This document shows, in pieces, positions 59,579 to 64,000 of a stretch of 64,000 nt of DNA. Position 1 is the stretch's first letter. Every line of letters begins with the position of its first letter. The notes beneath the pieces were generated by a model. That model was not told where the DNA came from and searched no databases. It saw nothing but the letters and a program-made list of their open reading frames with translations. Origin of the DNA: Methyloversatilis discipulorum (GTDB lineage: Bacteria > Pseudomonadota > Gammaproteobacteria > Burkholderiales > Rhodocyclaceae); NCBI RefSeq assembly GCF_018780585.1, contig NZ_JADMJL010000012.1, forward strand, positions 54,549 to 118,548, given 5' to 3'. A program made the position numbers and the translations under genes.

Positions 59579-60571
59579 TCAGTCCTTGGCCGCGACCACG
59601 GCGGCGGCATGGGTCGGGTCGATCAGTTCGGTCACCACCTTGGCGACGTCGGTGCCTTTGCGCACCAGTTCCTCCTCGACCAGGATGGGTGCTGCGGCGC
59701 GCAGCGCGTCGTGGTGTTCGCGGCCGATGCGCGGGTTCGAAAAATCGGTGCGCTTCAGTTGCGCCTGGGCCACGGCCAGGTTCAGCTTTGCTTCCTCGGC
59801 CAGCAGCTTTGCGGCGTCGTCCGGATTGGCGATGACCCAGCGGCGGGCGCGCTCGTAGGCAGCGATCACCGTCTTCACCTGCTGCGGGTGTGCCTTCAGG
59901 AATTTCTCCGACACGTTCAGGAAGCCGTAGGTGTTGAAGTTCACATTGCGGTAGATGAGCTTCGAACCAGCCTCCAGTTCGCTCGCAGCGAGGTGCGGAT
60001 CGAGGCCGGCCCACGCGTCGACGCGCTTCTGTTCAAGTGCGACGCGGCCGTCCGGATGCTGCAGGTGGACGATCTCGACGTCGTTGCGCGACAGACCTGC
60101 CTCCTGCAGCGAGCGCAGCAGGAACAGATAGGGGTCGGTGCCCTTCGTGGCGGCGACGCGCTTGCCCTTCAGCTCGGCCACCGATCTGATGGTCGAATCC
60201 TTCGGTACTGCGAGTGCGGTCCACTCCGGTCGCGAATACACATAGACCGAACGGATCGGATTGCCGTTGGCGCGGCTCAGCACGGCGGCCAGGCCGGCGG
60301 TGCTGCCGAAGTCGATGGCGCCGCTGTTGAGGAACTCCAGTGCGCGATTGCTGCCCTGGCTCAGCGTCCATTTCACCTCGATGCCGGCCGGCTTTACGGC
60401 CTCTTCCAGCCAGCCGAAGCGCTTCAATACCAGGCTGGTCGGCGAGTAGTAGGCGTAGTCGAGGCGGATTTCCTTCGGCGCGTCGCCGGCGGCGAAGCCG
60501 GTCAGCGGCAGCGTGGCGGCGAGCAGACTGGTGACCAGCAGGCGGCGGTTGCGGGAATGCGTGGTGCTCAT
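59579..60571 (-). CDS. ABC transporter substrate-binding protein (SsuA family)
   Basis: A 330-residue periplasmic protein. The N-terminus (RNRRLLVTSLLAATLPLTGFAAG) is a signal peptide. The core IRLDYAYYSPTSLVLKRFGW differs from SsuA proteins bearing YQKS, suggesting another ligand. It begins a transcript after a 227-bp gap from ssuD that contains the ssuD terminator, so its operon (binding protein, permease, ATPase, binding protein, DszC-like, ssuC, ssuB, ssuF) starts here. Confidence 0.88.
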   Translation of the reverse strand: MSTTHSRNRRLLVTSLLAATLPLTGFAAGDAPKEIRLDYAYYSPTSLVLKRFGWLEEAVKPAGIEVKWTLSQGSNRALEFLNSGAIDFGSTAGLAAVLSRANGNPIRSVYVYSRPEWTALAVPKDSTIRSVAELKGKRVAATKGTDPYLFLLRSLQEAGLSRNDVEIVHLQHPDGRVALEQKRVDAWAGLDPHLAASELEAGSKLIYRNVNFNTYGFLNVSEKFLKAHPQQVKTVIAAYERARRWVIANPDDAAKLLAEEAKLNLAVAQAQLKRTDFSNPRIGREHHDALRAAAPILVEEELVRKGTDVAKVVTELIDPTHAAAVVAAKD

Positions 60572-60741
60572 GGTTTTCCTTTTGTGCGGTCCGGAGGATG
60601 GTCGCGCTGTGTCGCGCGTCTGAAGGTCATCCTAGGGGTGGGGGATGCGCACTCAAACCAATTAAATCTGCGCTGCATTTGCGCAGGCGCGCTGCGGAGC
60701 TTTGCCGTTCGAGTGATAAGCGGATCGGCACCGGAGCAAAG

Positions 60742-60776
60742 AAAAAGGCCATCGCCCGTTAGGGGGCGATGGCCTT
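60742..60776 (-). terminator. Rho-independent terminator after ssuD
   Basis: A 13-bp stem (60745-60757 with 60764-60776, 6-nt loop) on the minus strand is followed by a T-run (A-run 60742-60746). It lies 23 bp beyond the ssuD stop codon and separates the ssuE-ssuA-ssuD unit from the next operon. Confidence 0.9.
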
Positions 60777-60798
60777 CAGGGTGCTGCGACGCAGGGTG

Positions 60799-61950
60799 TC
60801 AGCTCGCGGATGCAGCAGGTACGTAATGGTTGGCGACGATCTCGCCGAAGGGCCCGGACAGGCTGAAGCCCGGCAGCCCCTCCTTCTGTACGCGCGGCAG
60901 GTGGGGAAACACCTGCTCGGCGAAGTTGTAAGCCTCTTCGAGATGCGGGTAACCGGACAGGATGAAGGTTTCGATGCCGAGCTCGGCGTATTCCTTCATC
61001 CGTGCGGCAATGGTCGGGCCGTCGCCGACCAGCGCCGTACCAGCGCCGCCGCGCACCAGGCCGACCCCCGCCCACAGATTGGGGCTGACTTCCAGCTTGT
61101 CGCGACGACCACCGTGCAGCGCGGCCATGCGGCGCTGACCTTCGGAATCCATCTGCGCGAACTTCTTCTGCGCAGCGGCGATGGTGGCGTCATCGAGATG
61201 ACGGATCAGGTCTTCCGCCGCCTGCCACGCCCGCTCCGTCGTTTCACGGGCGATCACGTGCAGGCGGATGCCGAAGCGCAGCGTGCGGCCGTGGGCGGCG
61301 GCGCGGCGGCGCATGTCGGCGATCTTCTCGGCCACCGCGGCCGGCGGTTCCCCCCAGGTCAGGTAGACATCGACCTGTTCGGCCGCCAGTTCGTGCGCGG
61401 CGGGTGAGGAGCCACCGAACCATAGCGGCGGATGCGGCCGCTGAACGGTGGGGTAGAGCTGCTTGCCGCCCTTGACCGACAGGTGCTTGCCGTCGAAGTC
61501 GATGGTCTCGCCTGTGTGTGCGCTCGCCAGGATGCCGCGCCAGATGCGCAGGAACTCGTCGGTGATCTCGTAGCGCTCGTCGTGCGTGTTGAAGATGCCG
61601 TCGCCGTCCAGCTCGGTCGGATCGCCGCCGGTCACCACATTGATCAGCAGGCGGCCGCCGGACAGGCGGTCGAAGGTGGCGGCCATGCGCGCGGCGGCCG
61701 ACGGCGCCGTCAGGCCCGGGCGCAGTGCCACCAGGAATTTCAGGCGCTGGGTGAAGCCGATCAGCGCCGATGCGGTGACCCATGCGTCCTCGCAGGAGCG
61801 GCCGGTCGGCAGCAGCACGCCGTCGTAACCCAGCGTGTCGGCAGCGATCGCCACCTGTTTCATGTAGTCGAGGCTGACCTGGCGTCCGCCCTCGGCGGTG
61901 CCCAGATAGCGGCTGTCGCCGTGGGTGGGGATGAACCAGAACACATTCAT
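60799..61950 (-). CDS. ssuD: FMNH2-dependent alkanesulfonate monooxygenase
   Basis: A 383-residue true SsuD converting alkanesulfonates to aldehyde plus sulfite with FMNH2 and O2. Catalytic residues known from the E. coli enzyme are all seen: Cys53 in RSCEDAW, Arg/His in [11 protein letters not shown] (near 229 and 231), Arg in [11 protein letters not shown] context (near 298) and Tyr in [10 protein letters not shown] (near 330). The start at 61950 ([12 protein letters not shown]) is standard; the frame is open further upstream within ssuA, which is coincidental. Of the seven LLM proteins here, only this one keeps the full active site. Confidence 0.95.
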   Translation of the reverse strand: MNVFWFIPTHGDSRYLGTAEGGRQVSLDYMKQVAIAADTLGYDGVLLPTGRSCEDAWVTASALIGFTQRLKFLVALRPGLTAPSAAARMAATFDRLSGGRLLINVVTGGDPTELDGDGIFNTHDERYEITDEFLRIWRGILASAHTGETIDFDGKHLSVKGGKQLYPTVQRPHPPLWFGGSSPAAHELAAEQVDVYLTWGEPPAAVAEKIADMRRRAAAHGRTLRFGIRLHVIARETTERAWQAAEDLIRHLDDATIAAAQKKFAQMDSEGQRRMAALHGGRRDKLEVSPNLWAGVGLVRGGAGTALVGDGPTIAARMKEYAELGIETFILSGYPHLEEAYNFAEQVFPHLPRVQKEGLPGFSLSGPFGEIVANHYVPAASAS

Positions 61951-61961
61951 GATGCGGACCT

Positions 61962-62936
61962 TCAGCGGGTGGCAAGTACCGAGGCCTGGCGGACCTCGAT
62001 GCGTTTCGGAATCAGCTTCAGTTCGAAGAAGGTGTCGGCGAGTTTCTGCTGTTCGGCGAGGATGGCGTCGGTCACCGGCTTCGCATTGAACTGGTAGCGG
62101 CGCAGTGCCAGTTCGACCACCTCGGGCGCCAGCCCCTGTTCCGGCGCGATGCGGGCGGCGGCCTCCTTGATGTTGGCCTTCAGCCAGACCGCATTGCTGT
62201 TGATCTCGTCGAACAGCGCGTCGAGCACCTTGCCATTGGCTTTCGCATAGTCGCGGGCGGCGAGGTAGTAGAAGAAGTTGTTCACGACGCCACTGCCATC
62301 GGCCAGCACGCGGGCGCCGATCTGCTTCTCGGTGGCGGCGAGGAAGGGGTCCCAGATCGCCCACGCATCGACTGCGCCACGCTCGAATGCGGCGCGGGCA
62401 TCGGCCGGCGGCAGGAACACCACCTGGATGTCGGTGTATTTCAGGCCGTGCTTTTCCAGCAGCTTCACCAGCAGGTAATGCACGTTCGAGCCCTTGTTCA
62501 GCGCGACGCGCTTGCCCTTCAGTTCGGCCACTGAGCGGATCGTCGAATCCTTCGGCACGACGATGGCTTCGGCCTCCGGCGAGGCCGGGTCGTAGCCCGC
62601 GTAGATGAAGTTGGCGCCGGCCGCCTGGGCGAAGATGGGCGGTGCCTCGCCGACCGCACCGACGTCGACCGCGCCGACATTGAGGCCTTCGAGCAGTTGC
62701 GGACCGGCCGGGAACTCGACCCATTTCACCTCGACACCGAGCGGCGCCAGGCGTTTTTCGAGCGATCCCTGGGCCTTGAGCAGCGTGAGCAGGCTGGCCG
62801 ATTTCTGGTAGCCGATGCGCAGTGGCTGCGCGGCCGCGGCGTGGGGGGCGACGAGGGCGGCCGATGCGGCGAGCACGCCGCCGGTCAGCCAGGCGAGCGC
62901 CTTGCGGCGCGAAATGAACGACAGGGAGGAGGGCAT
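61962..62936 (-). CDS. ssuA: Aliphatic sulfonate-binding protein
   Basis: A 324-residue periplasmic receptor for alkanesulfonates. [20 protein letters not shown] is a signal peptide with a twin-arginine-like start, and [20 protein letters not shown] with [20 protein letters not shown] is the SsuA signature. It lies between ssuE (53 bp upstream) and ssuD (11 bp downstream), the canonical ssuEAD order. Confidence 0.93.
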   Translation of the reverse strand: MPSSLSFISRRKALAWLTGGVLAASAALVAPHAAAAQPLRIGYQKSASLLTLLKAQGSLEKRLAPLGVEVKWVEFPAGPQLLEGLNVGAVDVGAVGEAPPIFAQAAGANFIYAGYDPASPEAEAIVVPKDSTIRSVAELKGKRVALNKGSNVHYLLVKLLEKHGLKYTDIQVVFLPPADARAAFERGAVDAWAIWDPFLAATEKQIGARVLADGSGVVNNFFYYLAARDYAKANGKVLDALFDEINSNAVWLKANIKEAAARIAPEQGLAPEVVELALRRYQFNAKPVTDAILAEQQKLADTFFELKLIPKRIEVRQASVLATR

Positions 62937-62989
62937 CGATGGATTCCTTTGCGTGGTTCAGGCAGGGACGGGGCGGGCGGTGCGCCGGC

Positions 62990-63583
62990 TCAGACGCTGC
63001 AGCGGACCTGATCGAAGGGCACCGGATCGGCCGCGGGTTCCGGGCGGCGAGCCAGCAGTGCTCGATACTCATATACAAGCCGGTCGGTCGCCTGGGCGAG
63101 CCGGTCGATGATTTCGGACGACAGCAGGTAGTCGCCCTTGTCCGATTTGCCCACCGTGGCGTCGGTAGCATGCACACCGGGCAGCACCAGCGAAGGCGAC
63201 ATCGACTGCAGCACCGGGCGCAGCGCGTAATCGAGCGCCAGCGCGTGGTGCGGACTACCGGCGGTTGCCAGCGGCAGCACCACCTTGCCTTCGAGTCCGT
63301 TCTGCGGCAGCAGGTCGAGGAAGCTCTTGAGCAGTCCGCTGTAGGCCGCCTTATAGACGGGCGTCGCAATGACGATGGCGGTGGCGCCGGCTACGCGATC
63401 ACTGGCGATGCGGATCTGCGGGTCGCCGAATTTCGCGTTGAGCAACGCCTGGGCCGGCAGGTCAGTGAGCTTCAGGCGACTGTTGTCGATGCCGCGGCGC
63501 TGGATCTCCGCCGCGACGAATCCCGACAACGCGGCCGAGCGCGAAGGCTCGACCGGGCTGCCCTGAATGAACAGGATGGACAT
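62990..63583 (-). CDS. ssuE: NAD(P)H-dependent FMN reductase
   Basis: A 197-residue flavodoxin-fold reductase supplying FMNH2 to SsuD. FMN-binding signatures [13 protein letters not shown] (loop near residue 7) and [21 protein letters not shown] (near 73) are clear. The [10 protein letters not shown] helix contains the Tyr found in the pi-helix of E. coli SsuE. It lies 18 bp after the sulfate-binding protein gene. It is the only flavin reductase recognised in the window and may have to serve all eleven flavin oxygenases. Confidence 0.95.
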   Translation of the reverse strand: MSILFIQGSPVEPSRSAALSGFVAAEIQRRGIDNSRLKLTDLPAQALLNAKFGDPQIRIASDRVAGATAIVIATPVYKAAYSGLLKSFLDLLPQNGLEGKVVLPLATAGSPHHALALDYALRPVLQSMSPSLVLPGVHATDATVGKSDKGDYLLSSEIIDRLAQATDRLVYEYRALLARRPEPAADPVPFDQVRCSV

Positions 63584-63601
63584 TGAGGTTCCTGGCGGTG
63601 C

Positions 63602-64000
63602 TCAGCGCACGCTGATCTGGTCGAACACGCCGCCGTCGGCGAAGTGGGTCTTCTGCGCCTTGGTCCAGCCGCCGAATTCGTCGTCGATGGTGAAGAGCTT
63701 TACCGGTGCGAAGGTCTTGGCGTACTTCGCGGCGACCTTGGGGTCGATCGGGCGGTAGTAGTTCTGTGCAGCGATTTCCTGGCCTTCCGGGCTGTACAGG
63801 TATTCAAGATAGGCGGTCGCCACGGCGCGGGTTCCGCGCTTGTCGACTACCTTGTCGACCACGCTGACCGGCGGTTCGGCCAGGATGGACAGCGACGGCG
63901 TGACGATTTCGAACTTGTCCGGACCCAGTTCCTTCACTGCCAGATAGGCTTCGTTTTCCCAGGCGATCAGCACGTCGCCGATGCCGCGCTCGACGAAGGT
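63602..64000 (-). CDS. sbp: Sulfate-binding protein, partial (C-terminal 132 residues)
   Basis: The window cuts this gene at its 5' side; the visible part begins TFVERGIGDVLIAWENEAYL and ends at the stop at 63602. It matches the C-terminal half of Sbp/CysP sulfate receptors (FEIVTPSLSILAEPPVSVVD, TAYLEYLYSPEGQEIAAQNY, FGGWTKAQKTHFADGGVFDQ). It precedes ssuE by 18 bp and likely shares its transcript, coupling sulfate and sulfonate uptake. The symbol sbp rather than cysP is a guess. Confidence 0.9.
   Translation of the reverse strand, partial: TFVERGIGDVLIAWENEAYLAVKELGPDKFEIVTPSLSILAEPPVSVVDKVVDKRGTRAVATAYLEYLYSPEGQEIAAQNYYRPIDPKVAAKYAKTFAPVKLFTIDDEFGGWTKAQKTHFADGGVFDQISVR

Noticed and set aside
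60650..60735. Possible sigma-54 promoter before the second ssu operon
   Set aside because: The best candidate has a 9-nt rather than 10-nt GG-GC spacing, so it does not meet the strict requirement.
61951..63369. Upstream extension of the ssuD frame by over 470 codons
   Set aside because: It overlaps ssuA and ssuE in another frame and has no resemblance to known protein; SsuD starts at 61950.
1..64000. Insertion sequences, transposases, integrases, CRISPR arrays, rRNA
   Set aside because: No transposase-like or integrase-like protein, no regularly spaced repeats and no rRNA stretch was recognised on either strand.

Overview
The window is GC-rich DNA (roughly two thirds G+C by eye, with strong G/C preference at third codon positions) from a Gram-negative bacterium. 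Three TonB-dependent receptors, an MsbA-like exporter, a PEP-CTERM exported protein and an ssuEAD...CBF-type sulfonate locus point to a Betaproteobacterium. A Rhodocyclales-type organism such as Methyloversatilis would fit, but that is inference and no rRNA is present to test it. Almost the whole window is an organosulfur scavenging island. It holds seven LLM-class (SsuD-like) flavin monooxygenases, four acyl-CoA-dehydrogenase-fold (SfnB/DszC-like) flavoenzymes, ten ABC substrate-binding proteins and six ABC importer sets, but only one recognisable FMN reductase (SsuE).

Layout. (1) 0.2-9.2 kb, +: two tandem LLM enzymes, a thioredoxin-like protein, a nitrate/sulfonate-type ABC importer with two permeases, and two more LLM enzymes. 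(2) 9.3-13.1 kb, -: TonB receptor then an SfnB-like enzyme, ending at a strong terminator beside a PaiB-like remnant. (3) 13.4-27.8 kb, +: LLM; TonB receptor; LLM; three paralogous family-5 (Dpp/Opp type) binding lipoproteins; two permeases; a fused double ATPase. (4) 27.9-34.5 kb, +: SfnB-like enzyme, TonB receptor, exported amidohydrolase with a His-rich tail, exported serine hydrolase. (5) 34.6-39.1 kb, +: carboxymuconolactone-decarboxylase/AhpD-like protein, acyl-CoA-dehydrogenase-like enzyme and an SsuABC-type importer. (6) 39.2-49.4 kb: an ABC exporter, a frameshifted 2OG-oxygenase-like gene, and a GntR regulator heading a module of AprA-like flavoprotein, 2x[4Fe-4S] ferredoxin, ABC importer and HEAT-repeat protein. 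A partial copy of the exporter's 3' end lies at the far side. (7) 49.5-53.1 kb: PEP-CTERM protein, FAD/NAD(P)-binding protein, DUF2325 protein, 1-Cys peroxiredoxin. (8) 53.2-64 kb, -: a ssu locus read leftwards from a partial sulfate-binding protein through ssuE, ssuA and ssuD, then an extra importer set with a DszC-like enzyme, then ssuC, ssuB and the molybdopterin-binding ssuF homologue.

How it may work together (inference): TonB receptors bring organosulfur compounds across the outer membrane, exported hydrolases trim them, binding-protein importers move them into the cytoplasm, and FMNH2-dependent monooxygenases cleave the C-S bond to release sulfite. The 1-Cys peroxiredoxin protects against peroxide made by uncoupled flavin.

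Regulation. I found six sequences with the sigma-54 -24/-12 layout (GG-N10-GC), each just upstream of a transcription unit in regions 1-3, including a divergent pair. Between that pair lies a perfect 16-bp palindrome at enhancer distance from both. Another promoter has a tandem 23-bp direct repeat upstream. No sigma-54 activator gene and no CysB/Cbl-type LysR gene is in the window, so the activator must be encoded elsewhere.
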